Part shown: piece after piece, positions 31,694-42,616 of the stretch | Position numbering within the stretch: the first letter of the stretch is position 1 | Layout of the letters: each line of letters starts with the position of its first letter | Assembly (NCBI RefSeq): GCF_014230305.1 | Contig: NZ_JACLAU010000011.1 | Coordinates: forward strand, 1-64,000 | From: Novosphingobium aerophilum | GTDB lineage: Bacteria > Pseudomonadota > Alphaproteobacteria > Sphingomonadales > Sphingomonadaceae | Reading direction: 5' to 3' | DNA length: 64,000 nt | Notes under the pieces: model-generated | The model's database searches: none | What the model was told of the DNA's origin: nothing | Seen by the model: only the letters and a program-made list of their open reading frames with translations | Made by a program: the position numbers and the translations under genes

Positions 31694-32806
31694 TCAGGCC
31701 AGGCCGGCGTCCGCTGCGGCCGACCGCGCCGGACGGGCATCGGGCAGATAGCGGCGCAGCCGCTGCAACGGTTTTTCGAACAGGAACCAGCTCAACGTGG
31801 CCAGGGCCATGGTCGCCCCGGTGTTGATCGCCAGCCCGGACCAGGTGCGATGTTCGACCCAGGGGATCAGCGCGCGCGGGCCGTGGGTGATGATCGCATA
31901 GGCCACCGGCAGGTGCAGCAGGTAGATACCGAGGCTGATCCGGCCGAAGAAGACCAGCGGGCGCCAGTCGAGAAAGGCCCCGGCCGCGCCCAGCTTGCCA
32001 TCGAAGGCCGACAGGATCAGCACGCTGAGCGGGACCAGCCACAGGCCGGGCAGGACCACGGTATCGATGAACCCGCCGAACATCCCGGCCAGGCTGAGCA
32101 GCACGGCCAGGACCAGGGCCCAGACCTGGGCACGGCGTTCCACCAGGAACCCAAGGCGCGCATGGCCGATCGCCAGCAGCGAGCCGACCGCCAGGGCATC
32201 GAACGAGGCGAAGGGCAGGGTCTGGAACCCGACCTGGGTGTGCAGGCCGGCCCACCACATGCCCAGCCGGAACAGGACCGCCACCCCCATCATGGCGAAC
32301 AGCAGCAGGTTGCGGCGGGTGGTGTCGAGCAGCAGGAACAGCAGCGGCCAGACCAGATAGAACTGCTCCTGCACGCAGATGGTCCAGAAATGCGGCAGGA
32401 ACCATGAGGTGACGTGCCAGTGGTTCTTGATCGCCTGCATGATGTTGGTGACGAACAGGCCGTGGATCGCCGCCTCGCGCAGCTCGATCACGCCGCCGAC
32501 CAACAGCACGGCGATGATCAGGTAATAGAGCGGCCAGATGCGCAGGGCCCGCTTGGCATAGAAGCTGAGCAGGGCGGCCGTGCCACCATGGGCGGCCACC
32601 CCGGCCGACCGCGCCGGCAACTGGGCCATCAGCGTGCGGGTGATCAGGAACCCGCTGAGCAGCAGGAAGAACCGCACCCCGACCGTGCCCGGGAGGAACC
32701 GCGTGGAGATCCCGGCATGATCGAACAGCACGCCCGAAATCGCCAGCAGGCGCAGCGAATCGAGCTGCTCGCGGCGGCCCTTGGCCTGAAGGGTGTTGCG
32801 GCTCAC
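31694..32806 (-). CDS. Acyltransferase 3 (OafA/NodX-like) membrane protein
   Basis: The gene encodes 370 residues from GTG 32806; no in-frame ATG fits and TTG 32875 is a longer option, so the start is uncertain. About ten transmembrane helices carry the Acyl_transf_3 features: REQLDSLRLLAISGVLFDH with the catalytic His, GVRFFLLLSGFLIT, and WTICVQEQFYLVWP. Such enzymes O-acetylate surface polysaccharides or lipids. It converges with arfB. Confidence 0.82.
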   Translation of the reverse strand: MSRNTLQAKGRREQLDSLRLLAISGVLFDHAGISTRFLPGTVGVRFFLLLSGFLITRTLMAQLPARSAGVAAHGGTAALLSFYAKRALRIWPLYYLIIAVLLVGGVIELREAAIHGLFVTNIMQAIKNHWHVTSWFLPHFWTICVQEQFYLVWPLLFLLLDTTRRNLLLFAMMGVAVLFRLGMWWAGLHTQVGFQTLPFASFDALAVGSLLAIGHARLGFLVERRAQVWALVLAVLLSLAGMFGGFIDTVVLPGLWLVPLSVLILSAFDGKLGAAGAFLDWRPLVFFGRISLGIYLLHLPVAYAIITHGPRALIPWVEHRTWSGLAINTGATMALATLSWFLFEKPLQRLRRYLPDARPARSAAADAGLA

Positions 32807-32908
32807 GCGTGAAGGTCCAGCGCACTCGTCATCGGCAGATGGCGGCGCCAAGCCACGTTCCGCCCCCTGGCACAAGCGCCGCTTTGGGCAGGACGCACGA
32901 TTTCCCGG

Positions 32909-33169
32909 TCAGTGTGGCGCGGCTGCGGTCGGGACCGGTGTAGCCTCGGATGCGGCCGGGGCCGGTTCCGGAGGCGCCTGGCCTTCGATCATCGCCGCCG
33001 CCCGGTCAAGCGCGCGAGCCTCACCCACGGTCACCCCGCCCGGTCCGGGTTCGTTGTCGGCCTTCTGGCAACCGCCCAGGACCAGCGCCCCCGCCAGCAG
33101 CGGCGCTGCCCATCGCAGGGCAGGGGCAGGGGCGATGGCGTGCCCCGGCGGAAAGACCCCGCGCGGCAT
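32909..33169 (-). CDS. Small putative lipoprotein
   Basis: The gene encodes 86 residues from ATG 33169, which has GGAAGGGG upstream; a GTG at 33193 overlapping the preceding stop (GTGA) would add 8 residues. A long n-region precedes a hydrophobic core ending in the lipobox LGGC (C34). The mature part is short and Ala/Pro/Glu-rich. It is downstream of and probably co-transcribed with another lipoprotein gene. Confidence 0.55.
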   Translation of the reverse strand: MPRGVFPPGHAIAPAPALRWAAPLLAGALVLGGCQKADNEPGPGGVTVGEARALDRAAAMIEGQAPPEPAPAASEATPVPTAAAPH

Positions 33170-33189
33170 TGTCACATCGCCCCTTCCGG

Positions 33190-33495
33190 TCACATCTTCT
33201 TTTCGGCCTGGTCGAGCGCCTGATCGGCGCCATCGCCGGCCGCGTTGAAATCGGCCGCGGCAGCCGCAGCAGCGGCGGCGGCATCATCGGGCTTGGCGGC
33301 GGCATTGGGGTCGGCCGCCTGAGTCATCGGCGCCGCATCGGGCACCGGCAGGGCGGCGACCGTGCTCATGCTGTCCTCGGCCGGCATCTCGACGTTGTCG
33401 GGGCTGGCCTGTTCGTTCGCATCGTCCGAGCTGCCGCAAGCCGAGAGGGCCAGGGTCGCCGCAGCAGCGGTGGCGAGGAGGAGCGCTTTCTTCAT
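33190..33495 (-). CDS. Small Ala/Asp-rich putative lipoprotein
   Basis: The gene encodes 101 residues. A textbook lipoprotein signal (MKKALLLATAAAATLALSAC, lipobox C20) is followed by an acidic low-complexity region with a poly-Ala run and a C-terminal charged helix. No enzymatic domain is seen. It is divergent from the methionine module. Confidence 0.65.
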   Translation of the reverse strand: MKKALLLATAAAATLALSACGSSDDANEQASPDNVEMPAEDSMSTVAALPVPDAAPMTQAADPNAAAKPDDAAAAAAAAAADFNAAGDGADQALDQAEKKM

Positions 33496-33598
33496 GGGAA
33501 TGGGACCTTTGCTTGGTGCTCTTGCCTGGCAGCCGCTCTAGCCTATGCGGGGGCCGCAGGGCAAACGGGACCAAGGGGTCAATCCCCACTGCAGTTCC

Positions 33599-33653
33599 AT
33601 ATAAAGATATCCTTATATCTTTCGCTTGAAACGATATAAAGATATCTTTATAT
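33599..33653. promoter_or_regulatory. Twin 20-bp palindromic operators before the ArsR-methyltransferase gene
   Basis: ATATAAAGATATCTTTATAT at 33634-33653 is a perfect 20-bp palindrome. A copy at 33599-33618 differs at one base (C for T at its 14th position). The two start 35 bp apart, on roughly the same helix face, and the second ends 9 bp before the start codon. The AT-rich pair stands out in GC-rich surroundings. The sites are probably bound by the ArsR-type protein encoded immediately downstream, repressing the whole met operon. Confidence 0.8.
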
Positions 33654-33662
33654 GGCTGGGCC

Positions 33663-34652
33663 ATGAAGCTCGAACCGACCCTGCGGGCACTGGCCGATCC
33701 GACCCGGTTGCGCATCATGCGCCTGCTCGCCGATATGGAGCTGGCCGTGGGTGAACTGGCCCAGGTGCTGGGCCAGAGCCAGCCGCGGGTCTCGCGCCAC
33801 ATCAAGATCCTGTGCGACGCGGCGCTCGCCGAACGGCGGCGCGAAGGCTCCTGGGTGTTCCTGCGCATGGCGGTGGGGCCCGATCGCGCGCCGCCGCTGG
33901 GGGCGGCGGTGGCCCGGCTGCTCGAGGCCGGAGAAGGCGATGACGCGGCGTTCGCTGCCCGCTGCGCCGAAGACCGGCGCCACCTTGCCGCGATCCGTGC
34001 GGCGCGCGAGGAACAGGCGGCCGCCTACTTTGCGCGTCATGCCGCCGAATGGGACACGCTGCGCTCGCTCCATTCCCCGGACGAACCGGTCGAGGCGGCG
34101 CTGGCCGCCGCGCTGGGCCGGCAGGAGCTGGGCGCCCTGCTCGACGTGGGGACTGGCACGGGCCGCATGGCCGAGCTGTTCGCGGCGCGGGCCCGACAGG
34201 TCACGGCGGTCGACAAGAGCCCGGAGATGCTGCGCCTGGCCCGTGCCCGGCTGCAGCACCTGCCCGCCGGGAAGGTCGATCTGCAGCAGGGCGATTTCAC
34301 CGACCTGCCCTTCCCCGCCGGATCGTTCGATACGGTCCTGTTCCACCAGGTGTTGCACTATGCGCAGGAGCCCGCCCCGGTGCTCGCCGAGGCCGCCCGC
34401 GTGACGGCGCCGGGCGGGCGCATCGCCGTGGTCGACTTCGCCGCGCACGCGCATGAGGAGCTGCGCAGCCAGCACGCCCATGCCCGCCTGGGCTTCTCCG
34501 ACGAACAGATGCTGGACCTGCTCACCGGCGTCGGCTTCGCGCCCGCCGCCCCCCTGGCGATCCCGGGCCAGCCGCTGACCGTCAAGATCTGGACCGGCAT
34601 CCGCGTGGGCGCGGTGCACGGCCAGCCCTCCCTGCGAAAGACCCTGTCGTGA
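33663..34652 (+). CDS. ArsR-family regulator fused to SAM-dependent methyltransferase domain (SahR-like)
   Basis: The gene encodes 329 residues. Residues 1-80 form an ArsR winged helix (ALADPTRLRIMRLL, then the recognition helix QSQPRVSRHIKIL). Residues 140-300 form a class I methyltransferase fold with LDVGTGTGRMAEL, AVDKSPEML and FHQVLHYAQEP. The gene heads a unit with metF and both metH parts, and its stop overlaps the metF start (GTGA). By analogy with SahR regulators of methionine genes, the methyltransferase-like domain may sense S-adenosylhomocysteine or SAM. The SahR name is inference; enzymatic activity is unknown. Confidence 0.8.
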   Translation: MKLEPTLRALADPTRLRIMRLLADMELAVGELAQVLGQSQPRVSRHIKILCDAALAERRREGSWVFLRMAVGPDRAPPLGAAVARLLEAGEGDDAAFAARCAEDRRHLAAIRAAREEQAAAYFARHAAEWDTLRSLHSPDEPVEAALAAALGRQELGALLDVGTGTGRMAELFAARARQVTAVDKSPEMLRLARARLQHLPAGKVDLQQGDFTDLPFPAGSFDTVLFHQVLHYAQEPAPVLAEAARVTAPGGRIAVVDFAAHAHEELRSQHAHARLGFSDEQMLDLLTGVGFAPAAPLAIPGQPLTVKIWTGIRVGAVHGQPSLRKTLS

Positions 34653-35536
34653 CCCTGCCTGCCACTGCCCCGCTGTTCGCCGATCTGCCCGGCGACATTT
34701 CGGTCTCGTTCGAATTCTTCCCGCCCAAGAGCGAGAAGATGGAGGAACAGCTGTGGGATGCGATCACCCAGCTCGCCCCGCTGCAGCCCAGCTTCGTTTC
34801 GGTCACTTACGGCGCCGGCGGATCGACCCGCGAGCGGACTCACGCCACGGTGGCGCGGATCGTGCGCGAGACCAGCCTCGTGCCGGCTGCGCACCTGACC
34901 TGCGTCAGCGCCAGCAAGGCCGAGATCGCCGAGGTGGCGGACCAGTACTGGGAGGCGGGCGTGCGCCATCTTGTCGCGCTGCGCGGCGATCCGCCGCCGG
35001 CCGACGGGGGCACCTTCGTGCCGCATCCGCAGGGCTACACCTGCGCCGCCGACCTGGTCGCCGGGCTGATGGCGCGGCACGATTTCGACATCTCGGTCGC
35101 CGCCTACCCCGAGGTCCATCCCGAGGCGGCCAGCGCGCAGAGCGATCTCGACAACCTGAAGCGCAAGCTCGACGCCGGGGCGAACCGCGCGATCACCCAG
35201 TTCTTCTTTTCGACCGACGCCTACTTCCGTTTTCTGGACAAGGCCCTGGCCGCCGGGATCAGCGCGCCGATCCTGCCCGGGATCATGCCGGTGACCAGCT
35301 TCGCCGCGATCCGCCGGATGAGCGCCAACACCGAGATCCCGGCCTGGATGGAAGCCATGTTCGAAGGGCTGGACGACCGCCCCGGCCCGCGCGCGCTGGT
35401 CTCGGCCGTGGCCGCCGCCGACCTCTGCCGCCGGCTCTACGCCGGGGGCGTGCGCGACTTCCACTTCTACACGCTCAACAAGGCCGAACAGGCCTATGCC
35501 ATCTGCCACCTGCTTGGTCTGAGGCCGAAGGGGTGA
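34649..35536 (+). CDS. metF: Methylenetetrahydrofolate reductase
   Basis: MetF is an FAD enzyme reducing 5,10-methylene-THF to 5-methyl-THF, the methyl donor for MetH. The protein has 295 residues, starting at a GTG overlapped by the preceding stop. Blocks: SFEFFPPKSE at the N-terminus, SVTYGAGGSTRERTH, HLTCVSASK, LRGDPP and NRAITQFFF. Length and motifs are standard. It lies in the same unit as both metH halves. Confidence 0.95.
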   Translation: MTLPATAPLFADLPGDISVSFEFFPPKSEKMEEQLWDAITQLAPLQPSFVSVTYGAGGSTRERTHATVARIVRETSLVPAAHLTCVSASKAEIAEVADQYWEAGVRHLVALRGDPPPADGGTFVPHPQGYTCAADLVAGLMARHDFDISVAAYPEVHPEAASAQSDLDNLKRKLDAGANRAITQFFFSTDAYFRFLDKALAAGISAPILPGIMPVTSFAAIRRMSANTEIPAWMEAMFEGLDDRPGPRALVSAVAAADLCRRLYAGGVRDFHFYTLNKAEQAYAICHLLGLRPKG

Positions 35537-35553
35537 AGGATCTATCTTCACGC

Positions 35554-35643
35554 GTCATCCTGAACTTGTTTCAGGATCCAGCGTGCCCTGGGGCGCGGAC
35601 GGTGCCCAAGGCGAAATGGACCCTGAAACAGGTTCAGGGTGAC
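35554..35643. repeat. Intergenic inverted repeat, 26-bp arms
   Basis: The left arm (35554-35579, beginning GTCATCCTGAACTTG) and the right arm (35618-35643, ending GGTTCAGGGTGAC) are inverse complements with four mismatches. They enclose a GC-rich loop of 38 nt. The element fills most of the metF-metH gap. It resembles dispersed palindromic repeats of alphaproteobacteria and could form a stem in the mRNA. Confidence 0.8.
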
Positions 35644-35672
35644 GATGATGGAAACAAGCAAGGACCAAGCCG

Positions 35673-36737
35673 ATGAACGCCCTTACCCCCAGCGCCGCGC
35701 GCACGGCCTTCCTCGCCGAGGCTGCCAAGCGCATCCTCATCACCGACGGGGCCTTCGGCACCGAGATCCAGGCCTGGAAGCTGGGCGAGGCCGACTATGC
35801 CGGCACGCTCGGTCTGGCCAAGGACCAGAAGGGCAACAACGACATCCTGGCGCTGACCAAGCCGGAAGTGCCCGAATCGATCCACCGCGCCTATTTCGCG
35901 GCCGGGGCCGACATTGCCGAGACCAACACCTTCTCGGCCAACCGGATCAGCCAGGCCGACTATGCCGCCGAGCATCTGGTGCGCGAGATCAACGTGGCCA
36001 GCGCCCAGCTCGCCCGCCGCATCGCCGACGAGTACCAGGCCAGGGATGGCCGCCCGCGTTTCGTGGCAGGCGCGATCGGGCCGACCAACAAGACCCTCTC
36101 GCTCAGCCCCGACGTCAACGATCCCGGCTTCCGTGAGATCGACTGGGACACGCTGGTCGATGTCTACAAGGAACAGGCCGCGGCGCTGGTCGAGGGCGGG
36201 GCGGACTTCATCCTGATCGAGACCGTGTTCGACACGCTCAACGCCAAGGCCGGGATCATGGCGGTCAAGCAGGTGGAGCAGGACCTGGGCCGCGAGGTGC
36301 CGATCATGCTGTCGATGACGCTGACCGACCTGTCGGGCCGCAACCTCTCGGGCCACACGGTCGAGGCGTTCTGGCACGCGGTGCGCCATGCCAGGCCGCT
36401 GACCATCGGGCTCAACTGCTCGTTCGGGGCGACCCAGCTGCGCCCGCATGTCAAGCTGCTGAGCGAGATCGCCGACACCGCGATCATGGTCTATCCCAAC
36501 GCCGGCCTGCCCAACGAGCTGGGCGCCTATGACGAGCTGCCGGAGACGACCGCCGGGCTGGTCCACGAATGGGCCGCGGCCGGGCAGGTCAATGTGCTGG
36601 GCGGCTGCTGCGGATCGACCCCGGCGCACATCGCGGCCATGGCCAAGGCGGTGGCCGGCCTGCCGGGGCGGGCGATCCCGTCGCTCGAACCGGTGACGCG
36701 CCTCGCTGGGCTGGAACCGTTCATCATGGCGGCCTGA
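35673..36737 (+). CDS. metH: Methionine synthase, homocysteine-binding part (split MetH)
   Basis: The gene encodes 354 residues that correspond to the N-terminal homocysteine S-methyltransferase module of MetH. DGAFGTEIQ opens the barrel and the zinc ligands are C249 (GLNCSFGA), C312 and C313 (GGCCGSTP). It ends before the pterin domain, which is encoded by the next gene with its own start. Splitting MetH this way is seen in other alphaproteobacteria, so this is not a frameshift. Confidence 0.93.
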   Translation: MNALTPSAARTAFLAEAAKRILITDGAFGTEIQAWKLGEADYAGTLGLAKDQKGNNDILALTKPEVPESIHRAYFAAGADIAETNTFSANRISQADYAAEHLVREINVASAQLARRIADEYQARDGRPRFVAGAIGPTNKTLSLSPDVNDPGFREIDWDTLVDVYKEQAAALVEGGADFILIETVFDTLNAKAGIMAVKQVEQDLGREVPIMLSMTLTDLSGRNLSGHTVEAFWHAVRHARPLTIGLNCSFGATQLRPHVKLLSEIADTAIMVYPNAGLPNELGAYDELPETTAGLVHEWAAAGQVNVLGGCCGSTPAHIAAMAKAVAGLPGRAIPSLEPVTRLAGLEPFIMAA

Positions 36738-36744
36738 TTTCACA

Positions 36745-36847
36745 CCCCTCCCCTTCAGGGGAGGGGCCGGGGGTGGGGGCGCTCCCCACCCGCCACGCTC
36801 GACCAGGACACAACCCCCACCCCAACCCCTCCCCTGAAGGGGAGGGG
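36745..36847. repeat. Pair of 22-bp G/C palindromes between the metH halves
   Basis: A 22-bp near-palindrome (36745-36766, CCCCTCCCCTTCAGGGGAGG and two more G) and a second copy (36826-36847) lie in opposite orientation, with G-rich and C-rich flanks that also pair. The right copy ends 14 nt before the metH2 start and supplies a GGAGGGG near its ribosome site. The CCCCTCCCC...GGGGAGGGG core also occurs near 57525 and in the metH-internal element. Confidence 0.8.
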
Positions 36848-36861
36848 CTTGAAGGCAAGAC

Positions 36862-39609
<2,748 letters not shown>

Positions 39610-39642
39610 ACCGTCCGGCAGCGGGGGCTGGTCCGTCAGGCG

Positions 39643-39933
39643 CTATTGCAGGGTAAAGACTTCCCCCTGGCGCTGCCACTGGCGCGGCCCCAGCTTGATA
39701 TCGTGCGCAACCCGCACCGAATGGAGCACCGCCTCGACCTCGCGCCGCCAGTGATCGAGAAAGCGGCGCAACTGGGGGAAATGCGGGGCTTCGTCGTACA
39801 GCTGCCAGATGAACACCTGCAGCAGCGACGGGTAGTCCGGCAGGTAGTAGCTGATCTCGACGGTCGAAAGGCCCTGGCCCAGCAATTGCCGCCGGAAATC
39901 GTCGTGTGGTCCGGGATGACGTGACTCGAACAC
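39643..39933 (-). CDS. Usg family protein
   Basis: The gene encodes 96 residues from GTG 39933, which has a strong GAGGAG site 8 nt upstream. Homology to Usg proteins begins at DFRRQLLGQGLSTVEISYYL and runs through HFPQLRRFLDHWRREVEAVL and LHSVRVAHD. Usg was named for a gene near trp genes in alphaproteobacteria; its role is unknown. It converges with metH (33 bp apart). Confidence 0.75.
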   Translation of the reverse strand: MFESRHPGPHDDFRRQLLGQGLSTVEISYYLPDYPSLLQVFIWQLYDEAPHFPQLRRFLDHWRREVEAVLHSVRVAHDIKLGPRQWQRQGEVFTLQ

Positions 39934-40003
39934 TCTGCGTCTCCTCGTCGTCGCGCGATCTGGTCGCCTGCTCCCCTGTGGTTGTGGTGATCGGCAATAG
40001 ATC

Positions 40004-40033
40004 ATCCATGCTTGAGAACTGTCAAGCATGGAT
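40004..40033. repeat. Perfect 12-bp inverted repeat, upstream of the SLOG cassette
   Basis: ATCCATGCTTGA (40004-40015) and TCAAGCATGGAT (40022-40033) are exact inverse complements with the 6-nt loop GAACTG. The site lies in the 272-bp divergent gap between usg and the SLOG gene. It could be an operator or an RNA hairpin. Confidence 0.8.
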
Positions 40034-40061
40034 CAAATTAAGCCTCTGCGAACAAAAGATA

Positions 40062-40092
40062 TTCTGGCACTCTATCAGGGAGAGTGCCAGAA
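40062..40092. repeat. Second perfect 12-bp inverted repeat in the same gap
   Basis: TTCTGGCACTCT (40062-40073) and AGAGTGCCAGAA (40081-40092) are exact inverse complements with a 7-nt loop. It starts 29 bp after the first inverted repeat and is about 113 bp before the SLOG gene start. The sequence differs from the first repeat, so two different binding proteins or a terminator plus an operator are possible. Confidence 0.8.
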
Positions 40093-40205
40093 CTCGCGGC
40101 CGGGCGGGCGGACCAGCCCGCGCCTGCTGTACGGGCGCGTGCCGTTGTGCTGTAAGCAGGGACGATCGCATCCGCCAGCACCACCGACGGGGACCCTTGC
40201 CGGCC

Positions 40206-41936
40206 ATGACCACGCAGCTTCGCATCGGCGTGACCGGGCACCGCCCGGCTCTGCTCGGCGAGACCGATCCGGACCTGCTGCAGGCCCGCGTGGCTGCGGT
40301 CTTTGCCGCGGTGGATCAGGCCATGGCCCCGTTCGACGGCCGGGTGACGCTGATTTCCTGCGCTGCCGCCGGGGCCGATCGCCTGGCCGCGGCGGCCGGG
40401 GAGCAACGGGGCTGGGCCCATGAGGCCATCCTGCCCTTCCCCGCCGACGACTATGCCCGCGACTTCGCCGGGGGGCCGGATGTCGAGGCCTTCCGGCACA
40501 GCCTGGCGACGGCGCAGCGGGTCTTCGCGCTCGACGGCGTGCGGGACGATGCCTCCGGCGAGACCGATCTGCGTCGCGGCGCCCGCGCCTATGAGCGGGC
40601 CGGCCGGGTGCTGCTGGCCCAGTGCGACCTGCTGGTCGGGATCTGGAACGGAGGCCCCCCGGGCGGGCCCGGCGGCACCGGCCAGGTGGTCGCCGAGGCG
40701 GTGATCGCCGGGGTGCCGGTGATTCACCTGGCCCTCGCCACCGATGTGGCGCCGACGATCCTGTGGAGCGGGCTGAACGCCCATGCCCTGGGCGAGGATA
40801 CGGTCGATACCGTCGCCCGCGCCGGGCTCGATCGGCTGCCCGAGGTGCTTGCCGCGCTGCCGGGCCTGCGCGGCGCAGACGGTCCGCAGGTGGCTTCCGC
40901 TCCGCCGTCGCGCGCCTGGCTCGAGGCGCCGCTGGCCTGGCCCTATCGGATGCTGCTGTGGTTGACCCGGGCCCGGGCGGGGCGCGGGTTTGCTGCCGCG
41001 ACCCCTGCGGCCCACCCTGCGCCACCGCCGCTGGCCGCCGACCTGGCGGAACGGTTCGCCGCCGCCGATCGCGCCGCCAGCGCGGCCGCAGCGGCCTATC
41101 GCGGCGCCTATGTCGCCAACTTCGTGCTCGCCGCTGCCGCCGTGCTGGTGTCGCTGTCGGGCCTGGTCCTGCCGATGGCCGCCAAGCCGCTGCTGCTGGC
41201 CGGGGAAATCGCCCTGATCGCGGCCATCCTGACCGTGACCGGGCTGGGCACCCGGCGCGGCTGGCATCAGGTGTGGATCGAGCAGCGCCAGTTGGCCGAG
41301 CGGCTGCGCTGCCTGGACCTGGCCGCGCGACTGGGTGATCTGGGTCTGCGCGGGCATGGCGCGGGCACCCGGCCCGGGGTCCAGGCCGAGGCCTGCGTCG
41401 CGGCGCGCGCCCTTGGCCTGCCCGCGCAGGCCGTGACGCCGGCCTGGCTGGCGGCGATGCGTGACGAGCTGCTGGCCCTGACGGCCGACCAGCGCGGCTA
41501 CTTCGCGCGCGAGGCGCGGACCATGCACCGGCTGGACCATGCCTTGCACCGGGCTGGGGTGATCCTGTTCTCGGCGACGGCAGCGGTCTGCGTCGCCTTC
41601 CTGGGCTACGAGGCCTGGCTGGGGCTGACCGGCCATCCGGTCGACGAGGAACACCTCCATCACCTGGCCCTGTGGGTGACGCTGCTGACCGCGGCCTTTC
41701 CCACCCTGGGCGCGGCCTTGCACGGGATCCGCATGCAGGGTGATTTCGCCGGCGCCGCCGAGCGCAGCCACGCGGTCGACACGCAACTGGCCGGACTGGA
41801 GCGCGCGATCCGTGACGAGCCGCCCGGCTTCGACACGCTGGTGGTGCGGATGCGCCGGGTCATGGCCCTGCTGACCGAAGACCTCGATTCCTGGACCTAC
41901 ACGTACCAGGGCCGCCCCCTGGTCCTGCCGGGATGA
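40206..41936 (+). CDS. SLOG-domain protein with two C-terminal transmembrane pairs (SLATT-like)
   Basis: The gene encodes 576 residues. Residues about 5-190 form a Rossmann-like SLOG domain opening with RIGVTGHRPALL and including ISCAAAGADRLA, a base/ribose-type pocket pattern, and CDLLVGIWNGGPPGGPGGTG. After a linker, a transmembrane pair (about 300-350) leads into GWHQVWIEQRQLAERLRCLD, and a second pair (about 450-505) leads into a further coiled segment; this matches SLATT-type two-helix effector modules in outline. SLOG domains bind nucleotide second messengers or derivatives. The stop overlaps the crp-like start (ATGA). The role as sensor plus membrane effector is inference. Confidence 0.7.
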   Translation: MTTQLRIGVTGHRPALLGETDPDLLQARVAAVFAAVDQAMAPFDGRVTLISCAAAGADRLAAAAGEQRGWAHEAILPFPADDYARDFAGGPDVEAFRHSLATAQRVFALDGVRDDASGETDLRRGARAYERAGRVLLAQCDLLVGIWNGGPPGGPGGTGQVVAEAVIAGVPVIHLALATDVAPTILWSGLNAHALGEDTVDTVARAGLDRLPEVLAALPGLRGADGPQVASAPPSRAWLEAPLAWPYRMLLWLTRARAGRGFAAATPAAHPAPPPLAADLAERFAAADRAASAAAAAYRGAYVANFVLAAAAVLVSLSGLVLPMAAKPLLLAGEIALIAAILTVTGLGTRRGWHQVWIEQRQLAERLRCLDLAARLGDLGLRGHGAGTRPGVQAEACVAARALGLPAQAVTPAWLAAMRDELLALTADQRGYFAREARTMHRLDHALHRAGVILFSATAAVCVAFLGYEAWLGLTGHPVDEEHLHHLALWVTLLTAAFPTLGAALHGIRMQGDFAGAAERSHAVDTQLAGLERAIRDEPPGFDTLVVRMRRVMALLTEDLDSWTYTYQGRPLVLPG

Positions 41937-42616
41937 TGGCCACCCCGGGCGAGGACAGCCCGCCGATCGCGGCGATCGTGGCGCGGGCGTTCGGCTGCCA
42001 GGACGAGCTGGCCGGGGTGATCGCGGCGCGGGCGCGGCTGCGTGACCATCCGGCGCGGGCCACGATCCTGCGGGGCGAAGCGCCGGTCGAGCACCTCCAC
42101 CTGATGATCGAGGGGCACGCCCGGATGATCGCCACCGCGCTGGAAGGGCGCATGGCGGTGATCGAGGACTATCGCCCGGGCGACCTGTTCGGCGAGCGCG
42201 GCCTGTTCGATCCGCTGGGCCTGCCGCACGATGTCGTGGCAGTGCGGGCGTCGCGCACCGGAGCCTTCGCCAATGCCGAGTTCGTTGGCCTGATGAGCCG
42301 CTATGCCGCAGTGGCCCTGGCGGTGTCGCGGCTGCTGGTGGCGCGGCTCAACCTGGCCCAGCGGCGCCTGGCCGAGGGGACCACCCTGTCGGTCCGGGGC
42401 CGGGTCTGCGCCGAGCTGCTGCGGCTGGCCCGCGCCGCCCCGGACCTGACGATCGCCCCGGCCCCGGTGCTGGCACAACTGGCCCTTGCGGTGGACAGCA
42501 CCCGGGAATCGGTGTCGCGCACGATCAGCCTGCTCGAGCGGCGCGGCCTGATCCGCCGGACCGACCAGGCGCTGACCGTCGTCGCGCCGCACCGGCTGGA
42601 GGAACTGCTCTACTGA
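41933..42616 (+). CDS. Crp/Fnr-family transcriptional regulator
   Basis: The gene encodes 227 residues. The N-terminal cyclic-nucleotide-binding-like barrel has IEDYRPGDLFGERGLF, and the C-terminal winged helix has the recognition segment LALAVDSTRESVSRTISLLE. There is one Cys in the N-terminus (FGCQDE), so it is not an Fe-S FNR. The effector could be a cyclic nucleotide or none. It is translationally coupled to the SLOG gene, and its last 7 nt overlap the convergent pseudo-cyclase gene. Confidence 0.85.
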   Translation: MMATPGEDSPPIAAIVARAFGCQDELAGVIAARARLRDHPARATILRGEAPVEHLHLMIEGHARMIATALEGRMAVIEDYRPGDLFGERGLFDPLGLPHDVVAVRASRTGAFANAEFVGLMSRYAAVALAVSRLLVARLNLAQRRLAEGTTLSVRGRVCAELLRLARAAPDLTIAPAPVLAQLALAVDSTRESVSRTISLLERRGLIRRTDQALTVVAPHRLEELLY

